Assembly: GCF_001625215.2 (NCBI RefSeq)
Contig: NC_030388.2
Location: 25,718,558-25,782,557 of the forward strand
Length of the DNA stretch: 64,000 nucleotides
Direction: 5' to 3'
DNA from: Daucus carota subsp. sativus
Lineage: Eukaryota > Streptophyta > Magnoliopsida > Apiales > Apiaceae
This document shows positions 31,501 to 44,322 of the stretch, in pieces. The notes under the pieces are model-generated. The model searched no databases. It was not told the origin of the DNA and saw only the letters and a list, made by a program, of their open reading frames with translations. Position numbers and translations under genes: made by a program. The first letter of the stretch is position 1. Each line of letters starts with the position of its first letter.

Positions 31501-32823
31501 TAGAGTCCTAGGCAAGCTAGCTTAAGGTCCGAAGAAAAGAAGCATGGGAGCCTCATAGCATGTTAATCAAGAAGCGTCAACATGAAAGAAGCAGATGCAC
31601 TGAGGCTGCTACAATATTAAAGGCATAATGTAAGCAAACCATCGTCATATATGCAACATGACACACAGAAATTTACAACATAAGTAAAGCTTAACTTCAT
31701 ATAATTTCAATGCTATCAATAAAGTAATTGTGTGAATCTATAAACAGAGGAGTAATTGACAAAGTCAGAGTAAGATGCACTGACACTTTTCTCGAAAGCA
31801 ATTGAGGAGCAAGTAGTCCAAGAAAGCCCGGCCCATAAAATTCGCGCAGCCAACCTGAGAACAAACAGATATGGCCCTGAAAGGAAGATAGTAAAGAACA
31901 ACAACAAAATGTGCTACAATCAATAACTATTAATTAGTAAAATGTCGAGAAGTAACAAAGTAACATAGCAAGTGAAACTTGATGACTACCTCGATTGCAC
32001 GGACAACGTTGGCATACCCTTTCTCTCTTGCAACACCAAGTGGAGATACACAATCATCATTCATCATCAAAGCATTTGCTGAGATCAATTTTTTTTAAAT
32101 AATCGTATTAATCTTTATCCATTTGTTACCAAGACGAGAACCACAGCTTAACATCGTCTGTTGACTTAAACGACTTACCTCCATGGGAAATAAGCAACTT
32201 AACTGTCTGTTCAAGACCTCTTTTTGAAGCATGATGCAGAGGAGTCCCGGCATGACGACCTAAATAGATTCCATCAAAATCGATATCCAATTACACAAAT
32301 CAGGTGGCCGTGCTTTTAGAATAGTCACATTTCATCAATCAACTTCATCATAGATCAATAATTATCAATAATCAATTACGCGTATATCAGTGAAGGGTAT
32401 CGGACGGAACTCACCGGGGCGATAAGCATTAACATTGGCACCCAATTCTATCAAAGTTTTGGCAACATTAATAAGCTCCGGGTTCATACAAGCTAAAATA
32501 AGCGGAGTCTTCCCTTCTTTATCAATCCACTGCCCAAATAAAACGCACAAACTATTAAAAACTCGCTAACAGAACTCGCAAATTAGCCCATAACATAATA
32601 ATAATAACAATAATTCAGACGCTAATTTCAATAATTTAACTGATCAAACGCATATATTCAAACTAACTGATCAAATTAAAAGTGTGAGAATTAGAGAGAG
32701 AGAGAGAGAGAATTGGGATACCTCAAGGCCAGCGCCATCGCTGCGAAGAGATTTGATGCCTTCGATATTGCCGTAATTAACTTGTTGATACAGCAATTCG
32801 TCTTTAGATTGTTGCTGCCCCAT
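28510..32823 (-). CDS. Ankyrin-repeat RING E3 ubiquitin ligase, XBAT35-like
   Basis: Complete gene for an E3 ubiquitin ligase resembling Arabidopsis XBAT35, which is reported to act in ethylene signalling and cell-death control. Exons: 32722-32823, 32415-32529, 32179-32259, 31990-32078, 31785-31876, 31244-31325, 30975-31080, 29653-29738 and 28510-29178, summing to 1422 nt or 473 residues. Visible: N-terminus MGQQQSKDELLYQQV; ankyrin repeats at about 37-105 (GKTPLILACMN, AGTPLHHASKRG) and a weaker third; the conserved block HICLFSGWLREFYGPGF; a UIM-like stretch ELAMAINASLQ; a Ser/Pro-rich linker; and a C-terminal C3HC4 RING from C422 (CVICLDAP) to C460 (CPVCRAK), ending DQVIRLYAV. I saw no exon for the Arg-rich nuclear signal of the long Arabidopsis isoform. 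Identity is firm; physiological role is by homology. Confidence 0.95.
32694..32711. repeat. (GA)n microsatellite beside exon 1 donor of the E3 ligase gene
   Basis: About nine GA units just inside intron 1, within about 10 bp of the exon 1 splice donor. Confidence 0.8.
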
Positions 32824-33324
32824 TTTTTTCTTAATTCAACTCAGTCTGGTTTTGAGTTTTTCTTTTCTTTTTTTCACGACGCGCCCACGAGAAAACTCGT
32901 TTGAACTTTCTGTGGGACGAGATGAGAATGGGGGATATTCGAAGGAGATCGAACTTGTTTGCAACTGAATGTCAGAATCTATGTCCCACTTTGTTTCTTT
33001 AGTCGACTTGAGAAATATTAAATTTTACAAAATTGATGATATATTTTTATTATTTGAGCTGCTAAATTGGTGTTCTGAAAACAAACCTTCGTGTCTTCCT
33101 CCTTTTCCTGGCGATGGTGAAAAACCCAGATCAGTTATTTTAATTTACGTTTTATTTTTTAATAATATTTTTTCATAATAAAGATTTTTGTCATTTTAAA
33201 TTGTTTTGTTTGTTTTATTATTATTCTTTAATTTATTTAAATTTTGTTTAACCTCTCTTGTGACAGTTTGATGTGATTCATTGTCATTAGATGTGCCGAA
33301 TTTTCAAAATTTTAAATTAGTAAT

Positions 33325-33680
33325 AAATTTTAGAGTTGTGGCCAAAATTTACGCCGATTTTCAAAAAAGTTGGCAAGAATTCTAAATTCTTAAAAAGATG
33401 TCTAAATTTTATCTCCGCTTTTTAAAAAGTGTGGCTCCCGTTTAATGTCACTAACGAGAGCCACATTTTTTTAAAATCGGGCCAAAGTTTGGCCACTTTT
33501 ATGAGAATTTGAAACTCATTTTTACTAATCAGTCCGATACTCCGTAAGTGACATTTAACAACAGCCACACATTTAAAAAACGGAGTGAAAGTTTGATCAT
33601 CTTTTTGAAAATTTAGAATTTTGACCAATTTTTTGAAAATCGGTATACACTTCGGACACAATTTTGAAGTTTACTCTAAA
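33325..33680. repeat. Imperfect ~350-bp foldback (inverted repeat) element
   Basis: Two arms of about 105-160 bp are inverse copies. The left arm has CCGATTTTCAAAAAAGTTGG and AAAAAGATG; the right arm has the inverse CATCTTTTTG and CCAATTTTTTGAAAATCGG. The centre near 33440-33555 carries GAGCCACATTTTTT and an inverse AGCCACAC motif. RNA from it would form a long hairpin. Probably a foldback MITE, but no clear target duplication. Confidence 0.6.
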
Positions 33681-34143
33681 GATTTTTATGAACTTGTAAT
33701 TAGAGTTGATAGCTCTCAAACGCGTTGTAATGAAACAGATACATCTACATATATTATTAACTTCAATAATGAACATATATGGAATGAATAGGAACTTTCC
33801 TTTTTCTTAACGAAGAAGATACAATGGAATATGGAGACACTTATGACATGGTTATGTTGTCATTTTCACGGACTGATCCCAGCATGAAAGCTTAGCATCA
33901 CTAATATTGTGGAAGTTGATGACATTTGTCCCGCATATTAAACTCTCCATTAGTTCTCCCAAAGTGAAGAAGATCTTAACTATTTTCTTCTTATTTTTTA
34001 GACAAAAGTCACAAAATCTGTAATTTGACAGTACGATTAACGTTTTAGATGTTTAGTTTGACTTATATGCATGGCCGATCCATACAAATTCATGTTTTTA
34101 TGTTGTTTTCTGTAAAGATTAATATAGGAAAAACGAGTACATA

Positions 34144-34391
34144 GTGGGTGTTTGGCGGGCACTTATAAGCTGGGCTTCTCGGCTTATAAGTTATAAGCAC
34201 TTATTCGTACCGTTTGTGTAAAAAGTCAAGAAGCACTTATAAAAAGCTAGGAATGCTAGCTTTTGTTTCAGGGCTTAAACTTATTTCCCAAACACTTTAA
34301 TCACTTATAAGTCTTATTTTGCTTCTAACTTCTACTCCACTTATTTATTTTAAGCAAGAAGCACTTATTTTAAACTCACCCAAACGACCCC
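34144..34391. mobile_element. MITE with GGGTGTTTGG / CCAAACGACCCC ends
   Basis: 248 bp, left GTGGGTGTTTGGCGGGCACTT, right inverse GGGGTCGTTTGGGTGAG, flanked by ATA. The interior is rich in CTTATAAG motifs in both orientations (ACTTATAAGC, GCTTATAAG). Non-coding; PIF/Harbinger-like or hAT-like. Confidence 0.6.
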
Positions 34392-35554
34392 ATAAACTGT
34401 TTGTTTTACTTTCGGAATATCAGTCTGAAGATTAAGGTCACTGTCCTGGTTTTAAAAATCGACAAACATAATTCATTTAGAATTTGTTCCCTGAATTTAT
34501 AACTTATGACTTACGTGACTGATGTGACATATAAGCTGGAAATTTATAATTTCTATTTTAATAATCTTGACTTATTAATTACTTATAAGTTATTAAAAAT
34601 ATGATAATAAAATTAAAGTGATTTATGAATAATTTACGGTAAGAATTTGTAGTTACCGGTGAAATGGGGTTATAGGCGACCAAAGGGGCCTTCATATGTG
34701 ACGACTTGCAACCTAATCCGACATATTTTTAACTGCAGAGTGGTTATCTATTTGAATATTTCCATTGTTAAAGGTGGCATTCCACCCCAGCTATCCAATA
34801 ATAATAGTAATTCATTATGCAAATGTTGACTATGCCAGTTTCGCAAAGGGGCCGAAGCTGAGGTGGTTTGAACTGTCTGGTGTCCAAAATATTAGCCGAA
34901 AGTGTTTAATGTCCAGCTCCTCCTCCTTTTTTCCCCCTCTTTTCTACTACCACTTGCTATACTTTTCCATCTCCAAAATCTCATGTACATGCTAGACTTC
35001 TTTTCTTTTATCTTTCCCCCTTCCTAACGCTTCATTTTGCATATATAATTAAACAAAACGTCCTATGATGAGCGAACTAAGAAAGGTATAAACTAGCTCG
35101 CTGGCTCTCTCAATTTTTATGCCCAACATAGATCCTAGTAACAGCCAAATGTGATATATCCTAGGATAAAATAAAATAATGTTATAATTTGTTTGAATAA
35201 AAAACACCAAAAAAATGAAAATATTGAATTCTTGGTGTAAAGTTATTTTATAAAACTAAACTTCTGGTTAGAAGAGTGGGTACCTGGACAATAAATTAAA
35301 TTTGAAATAAGATATAACACAAAACATTGGTGACATATAAGTAATTTAACATTAAAATTTATTTTTTGATACTAAATATTTATAGTAATAGACATGTTTA
35401 TTTTAGCACAGTCATTAGACTTGTTTAAACCGCCTGATATTTGAAATATTTAATATTTTAAAACTAAATTCTCAAATGTGAAAAATACAATGCACACCGT
35501 TACCAGTGTACAAATTCAATCACTGCACCATTGTTTAAAAATGAAACCCATATT

Positions 35555-35737
35555 CATGGGCGGATCTAGCACAGTAATATTAGGGGGCATGAAGCAAATT
35601 TTCGGAAAACACCTGTATATTTTTAAATTTTTGGGGGGTACTTTTATAATTTTGCAAAATTTAGAATGGTCAAAAAATGTAAAAAAATAAATTAGAGGGG
35701 ACACGTGTCCCCCCGTCTCTTCCTAGATCCGCCCCTG
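35555..35737. mobile_element. hAT-type MITE with 8-bp target duplication, in DUF761 promoter
   Basis: 183 bp with ends CATGGGCGGATCTAG and, inverted, CAGGGGCGGATCTAG, flanked by exact 8-bp repeats CCCATATT (35547-35554 and 35738-35745). An 8-bp duplication with CA-ended inverted repeats is the hAT hallmark. It lies only 168 bp upstream of the DUF761 start codon. Confidence 0.85.
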
Positions 35738-35904
35738 CCCATATTCCCTTCTACATAAGCCAATGAAGCAAGTGCACATTTTAGGCCGTATAAAATCCCA
35801 ACACTCCAAGTATCCATGTCCAACAAGCCAACTACTCAAGTAAACCAAAACTCCTCTCTGCCTCTAATCTCCATCTCATTCCTAACCCAAGAAACCACAT
35901 TCGA

Positions 35905-36456
35905 ATGTCCAGTTTCAAATTAAACAAGAAGCTCCTCTCCGCCACAAAGGCGTGGAACAAATTCACCAATAAAATCCGAGCCAAAACAACCAACCTCAAC
36001 ATCTCTAAATCAATCAGACTCGCCACATCTCATCTCCTGTCTTTGTACCATAAAACAACTCTCCGGTTCTTAAACCGACAACGTCGCCGCAATCTAACCA
36101 ATCTTTACGTTCGAAACAGCCCCTCTGCAGCCATCTATGTTGACAAGCTTTTCTCCGAGTCCACGTCGAAATCGTTGCACAAAGAAAAAGAAAAAGCAGG
36201 CAGTTCAAGAAGTCGGAATAGTGGTGCTGCAAAATTCGAAAATACGAACATGAAAATTAATAAGTTCGAAAAACAAAGTGTGTGCAACGAATTTGACGTT
36301 GATGAGGCTTGGAAAAAGGTTGTGTCGTCGAGTGCATCGCCGCTTAGAGTTGACGAGAGGGCTGAGGAGTTTATTTCAAAGTTTCGTCAAGAAATGGAGA
36401 TTCAGAGAGAGCAATCTATACTTGACTACCAAGAAATGCTCGCTCGAGGCTTATAG
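35905..36456 (+). CDS. DUF761 domain protein (cotton-fibre-expressed type)
   Basis: Intronless gene for a 183-residue plant-specific protein of unknown biochemical role. The C-terminal 35 residues (about 149-183: VDERAEEFISKFRQEM, then IQREQSILDYQEMLARGL) match the DUF761 domain, which ends such proteins. The N-terminal 70 residues are very basic (KLNKKLL, RFLNRQRRRN) with an amphipathic look; the middle is Ser/Lys-rich and probably disordered. The start is the first ATG of the frame; no upstream in-frame Met is close. A hAT MITE sits just upstream, so its promoter may be short or partly element-derived. Confidence 0.9.
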   Translation: MSSFKLNKKLLSATKAWNKFTNKIRAKTTNLNISKSIRLATSHLLSLYHKTTLRFLNRQRRRNLTNLYVRNSPSAAIYVDKLFSESTSKSLHKEKEKAGSSRSRNSGAAKFENTNMKINKFEKQSVCNEFDVDEAWKKVVSSSASPLRVDERAEEFISKFRQEMEIQREQSILDYQEMLARGL

Positions 36457-36865
36457 ATTTAATATGCACAAGCACATTGAGAAGAATTTTTCAAAATTTT
36501 CATTTGGGATTCTTTTCGAGATTTGTTACTGGGGAAAAAACTGATTGAATATCGATATACTTACTTATATATCAAACGAAAGGGTCTTTTGTTTCATGTA
36601 CAGAGTCTAATAGAAACAGGGGGCTGGGGAGTTCTTTATTTCTTTTGAGTTTTGAGTATGAATTTGTGCAATTGTCAATTACATTGATCGATGTTCTTTC
36701 TTATACATGGAACTTGAAAGCATCGTTGATGTTTTGTTCGTCGTCGATTCACATTTGCTTCGGAAAGTTGCGTTCACAAAAATCATATTTGTAGCACTTT
36801 TCACTATTCGGCGTATTCGCTCTGTTTTTGTTTGGTCATCATTTTTAAAATTTAATAGATATTTA

Positions 36866-37006
36866 GTTAGAACATCTCCAAATTCTAATGAGACAAGCTA
36901 TAATTATAGACAAAATGTGTGTATTTTTGAAAATATTGATTATTTTTATTATTTTTAATAACTAATTAAGTTTTTAGTTAAAAGTTTTTCATGGTTTGAG
37001 ATACTC
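36866..37006. mobile_element. Degenerate MITE, GAGCATCTCC family
   Basis: Left end TTA|GAACATCTCCAAATTC, right end TTTGAGATACTC. This matches the GAGCATCTCCAA termini with several changes, and the right-hand TTA is lost. About 141 bp; an old copy. Confidence 0.5.
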
Positions 37007-37235
37007 ATGTCTTAGTTTCATAATTGTTCCTAATTATTGTATTAAATGATTATGAATTTATAATTAATTGTAAAGTCCAATATTAGAATCTCTGAAAATA
37101 AATAAATAATAAACCATTATATATGATTAATAAAAACATGTAAAAACTAAATAATGAAACAAAACACGAAGGTCAAATTAATATGAATACCAAAGATTAA
37201 AAAATAACAATAAAAGAGGAATGTCTTGTCTTTAA

Positions 37236-37536
37236 GAGCACCTCCAACGTGGGGTCATTTGCCGCTTTGAAAATTATGAAGAGGACTTGGCCACTGATAT
37301 TTGCATTGGAGCAGTTTATTAAAAACTGGGCAGGGCCTCTTCCCCGGCCCTGACCACTTCTTTTCTTTTTACTATTTTACTCAAATATTGCCTCATGATA
37401 GTGCATAACATAATAAATAAATATTATATATTGTTGGCATGCATTGGAGGTGAATGCCCATTTCATTACCCGGACCTCTTTTTTCCTACATGACACTAGA
37501 AAGAAGGAAAAGTGGGCTTCCCCGCTGTGGGTGCTC
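37236..37536. mobile_element. Tourist-like MITE, GAGCACCTCCAAC ends
   Basis: 301 bp with left end GAGCACCTCCAACGTGGGG and right end CCCGCTGTGGGTGCTC, flanked by TAA at 37233-37235 and 37537-37539. Internal sequence resembles the copy at 55608-55938 (GGGGTC near the left end, then a CGGCC or TGGCC core). The right TAA is also the left TAA of the next MITE. Confidence 0.8.
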
Positions 37537-37539
37537 TAA

Positions 37540-37974
37540 GGGGTCGTTTGGTTCGCGAGACGGTATCGGTTTGGAATCAGGAATCGGTTTGAGCTGGTAT
37601 GGGTTTGAGGTATCATTCCTGATGGCATTTGTTTGGTTCAGTGCCGGAATGAATTTATGTTATTTGAAATATTTTTATAAAATAATTAAATAAAACTAAT
37701 TATTGTTAAATAAAAATATTTATTATTCAGGTGAGATTTACCAATTTCAATTTAAAATATTTTTGTAAAGTTTTATAATACTTTATATTAAAAAATAATT
37801 AAACTAAAACTGATACCCATACCCCCTTCTCATACCCACCTCCCCCCTAGGGTATGAGAAACTCATTCCTGGTGGGTTTCTCAGATTAAAAAAATTTCAA
37901 CCAAACATCAGGTATGGGGTTGGAATGAACCAAACCCATACCTGATACCAGAAAGGACCCAACCAAACGACCCC
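37540..37974. mobile_element. PIF/Harbinger MITE, GGGGTCGTTTGGTT ends, abutting the previous one
   Basis: 435 bp with perfect 14-bp inverted ends GGGGTCGTTTGGTT, flanked by TAA at 37537-37539 and 37975-37977. The subterminal parts carry GGTATGGGTTTGAGGTA and an inverse CCATACCTGATACC, so pairing extends inward. No transposase. Confidence 0.88.
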
Positions 37975-37979
37975 TAAGT

Positions 37980-40209
37980 CGTTTTGACAAAATCAGACAA
38001 AGATATGTAAAATTGCTGAGTTGTCACGCCTTCTGAAAAAGACTTGATTATTTTTTAAGTGAATTTGTTTCATTTACGCTGCAACTTCACTTATAGAATA
38101 AAACAACTTTGGTCGATAAGTTCATAGACATTGTACGCACTACAACCATTCTATTTAACAACATAAATATTATAATTAAAAGATAAAACAATTATTTTTA
38201 TAAATTACTGGACAATGTGTTTAATAATATAACTCATAAGTTAAACAATAATCTTAATGTTTGTTACAGTTTAAAAATATCAATGATTAATTGATAATTA
38301 TGTTTTAAAACTACATATAAATGATATATTATATAAGAATTTGAATAATCAAAATTATTATTTATGAATAAATTATAAAATTATTATCGATATTTTAATA
38401 TTCTAGTATTTTTGTGACTTATAGAATTTGATTCTTAAAATATGATTCAAACTTAAGATTTTCTGACAAATATTCAAAAGTTCGAATGCAGGGTGATTTT
38501 GAAAATATGCAAACATAAGACATGGATTGTGATAGAAAAGCATATTGTATTACCACCCGGGACAATTTTGACTGTTTCTTTTCAATTTTCCATGTATCCC
38601 TTTCGTGGTTCCCCACAATTTTATTATTCTCGTAGTGGATATTTGGTCAGTTTATATGCATGATCATGGAATTATTTAACGATGACTGCCCCAAATTTGG
38701 AGCTGCTTGAAATTCTTCTATTATATGTTGACGTCATTTATTGATATATAACATCTCTTTCGACCAAAAAAGATTTTGTTTTCTTTCTTTTTATCGTCAA
38801 TACATCCCGGTATCATCTGAGTAGTAGCTGCTTTCATGCCGTTATTTAAATATATTCAAATGTGCATTATCATAGTATAAAACAGACCTATAATATGATT
38901 AACTAATTTAAGGTATGGAACAAGTTGAGTGTTATGGATCGGACGTCAGATCACTGCCTCAACGAATAATCATGGAGCAAGCACTGTGCCCAACGATGCT
39001 TCAGCCTGCACATGAGTCATCGCTTTAGCATCTAATACGAATATTCTTATAATATCATATATATAAATTTTCATTTTCTTATTTCATGTCATATAAAATT
39101 GGCCCATTAACTAATTAAACGGTGATAAAACAGATTTTAATATGATTTTGCAAAATCCGATCAAAAAATCGGTATTTAATCGATATAATATTGATAAAAT
39201 CAATATTTAATCAGTCAAAATAGTCAAAATAATAAAATGTGTGTAAAAATTATAATTAATTGTAGAATATAAATGATTATATCATAAATAATATTAATTT
39301 TAATTAATCACTTCAGCCAATTTTTAATTTTTCAATTAGTTATTAATCAGTACCGATTAATTTCATTCTTGATTTTTATAATACTAACTATTTCTTAAAT
39401 TACATACATTTTCAATTTTAACATGATACACGATCTTCTATCTAAATATTATGAACTTCTTAGAAATAGTGTGCGTAAAATATTATATTACAATATAATA
39501 CGAGAAAATTAATTTTGCAATAAGCACTTGTGTATAAAACATGGTTGATAAATAGTAAGAGAGAGAGTTAAATTAAAAATATAAAAAATTATTTGATTTT
39601 GATCGAAAGAGAGAGATAACTAAAAAATAAATAAAAGTCATTAAATTTTGACCGCATGGAAATGTTTGGAATTTTGAATCACTTTTATATATATCTTTGT
39701 TTAGTTAACCGATGTCATAGTATACCATATCAGGCATACTCGGTATTCTCATAGATCTGACTAAGGTAAAATGTAGGCAATCCTGTTTCTTTTCTGTGAA
39801 AACCTCCGACTTAGTGCACAACAAAAATAATAATATGATACAACATAAACGTAATATCTTAGCTCATGACATTCTTCACAAGTAACTTACATTCGCTCAT
39901 AATTTTGTTACATGAGACTTACGTGTGACGCAAAATCTTCCGCCAATGGAATGATCTCAACGCTTTTCGGAAGTTGATAACTTGAAATAAACTCTGCTCA
40001 CATATGATGCTAAATGAAAGCAACACCTATGTGCCATTTTGATATATAGCAGGAAATTCGATTTATTAATTCAACAAAAATGTATTTAAAAGTTTACTAA
40101 TTAGTTTAAAAAAGATATTATACAAGTTGATATGTAAGAGACCGATGAAATGCTTATCTAAAAAAAAAAGAAAAAAAGAAAGACATCGATGAAATTATTT
40201 ATGGTTTAG
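37980..40209. other. Intergenic DNA left of malate dehydrogenase
   Basis: AT-rich sequence with no recognised gene; only small frames without domains. Fragments such as the AATCGGTATTTAATCG and GATTAATTTCATT repeats near 39150-39370 suggest decayed elements. Confidence 0.4.
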
Positions 40210-40372
40210 CTAGTGTGTGCAAATAAGCACATGCTAAGCGCGAAATTTTTTGTATTTGGAAGATTTTGATTGGTGCAGTTAGTGTATTTGCAGGGGATCC
40301 ACCATTATCATGAGATAGGAGCCAATCAAAATGATCGAAACACAATATTTTCCGCGCTTACATAAAAAAAAC
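40210..40372. mobile_element. MITE, TAGTGTGTGC family, copy 2
   Basis: Shares with 18499-18676 the start CTAGTGTGTGC, the core TTTTGATTGGTG and GTATTTGCAGGG, ATCCACCATTAT and GAGCCAATCAA. Subterminal TAAGCGCG is inverted at the right as CGCGCTTA. The right terminus is changed or lost. It lies about 170 bp upstream of the malate dehydrogenase start. Confidence 0.6.
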
Positions 40373-40545
40373 CGGATTATTTAATTTCACCATCGCTAAA
40401 CCCTTTGGTCCATTATCGCTATAAAACACAGAGTATAACAGGCACTCAACAGTCCACTCATCGTTTACACCGTCCACTTTAATTCACCTCTCGGCAACCA
40501 ACTCAAAACATCATTTCGTCTCATCTTCAATCTTCAAACTCAACC

Positions 40546-43093
<2,548 letters not shown>

Positions 43094-43558
43094 ATTTCTC
43101 GTCTTCTGCAACAGTGTGGAAACTGGAAGAGAACAAGATTAATAATGCAACTCTCTTGAAATTGCAAAACGCTAATGATGCAAGTGCTCATTATGCAGAT
43201 CCTCTTTGTTGTCGGATCTATATGTAGTTTTGTGTTTTAAATTCGGGCAAACTTAAAATTTAGGCTTTCAGATTACTGTCATGGAGAGTTGATATGGATG
43301 TTGCTTGCCCATTGTGATAAAAAAGGACATGTATTTTTCATTTGCCTTTGATTATTCTTAACACCGTTGCTTTTCACTGTGAGCTGGTGCGATTGTTATG
43401 TGTGTTTCCTGTGGATGTCTTTTTCACTTATAATTTATGGCATATATATCAATGTTTTATCCAAAAATGATCTCGGGGAAAACGTTTATATTTTTTCAGA
43501 AGTAAAAACAAACATCTGTAAGCGATTAAGAACCGGTTATGCAGCAAGGCAAGTGTAA

Positions 43559-43873
43559 GAGCATCTCCAAGGTTAATATGTAAACTCATTAGCTATAATG
43601 CTCATCTAAATGGACAATACAATTTTTTTGCTAACAGTGAAGGTTTTCACTCCAATGATGTTATGTAAAATTATTATAAGCTAAAATTATACCTAACAAC
43701 CTAATTGATTCAACAAATCTATTGAATCATTCTTTGTAATCTATAATTTTTTTGCTAAAGGGTGATGGTTGGAGTGCAACTTTTTTTATATATTATGTAA
43801 AAGAGCCACGTAGATGACACATAGGATGACATATAGATTTTTAGCTAATAGTTTTCACCCATTGGAGATACTC
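43559..43873. mobile_element. Tourist-like MITE, GAGCATCTCC family, downstream of malate dehydrogenase
   Basis: 315 bp with left end GAGCATCTCCAAGG and right end TTGGAGATACTC, flanked by TAA at 43556-43558 and 43874-43876. It starts about 465 bp after the malate dehydrogenase stop. Non-coding. Confidence 0.8.
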
Positions 43874-44177
43874 TAACAGTTTATGAAGAAATCTAGTCCT
43901 TAACATTATGAAAAAAGCTTGATTTGCGTGCCGAGGATCACGTAAAGAAGACACGGGTGAAGTATGATCTTGTGATGGGTGAAATATATTTGTGGACACG
44001 AAGGAACCCAATAATATACGTTACTTTTTTTTAATAATTTCCTACAATAATTAAAATGTCAGAAATCTGAAGTCTTATGGTCCAATACGACATTGTAATC
44101 GTGGAAACCTGAGCTACATTATTTTTCGCGAGCAAGTGCTTTTTAGAAAAAGACGCGACTCCAGGAAGGGTCTCACT

Positions 44178-44185
44178 CTCCTCAG
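44178..44185. repeat. 8-bp target duplication, left (hAT)
   Basis: CTCCTCAG, repeated exactly at 55540-55547 on the other side of the composite element. Confidence 0.85.
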
Positions 44186-44322
44186 TAGGGGAGAGCATGA
44201 CCGGTTCGGCTCGGTTTCCGGATAAAACCGGAACCGCAATCATATATTTTCGGTTTTTAAAATCAAAAACCGCAACCGCCGGTTCGAATTTGGTTTCAGT
44301 TTAAAAAAGCTCGGTTCGGTTT

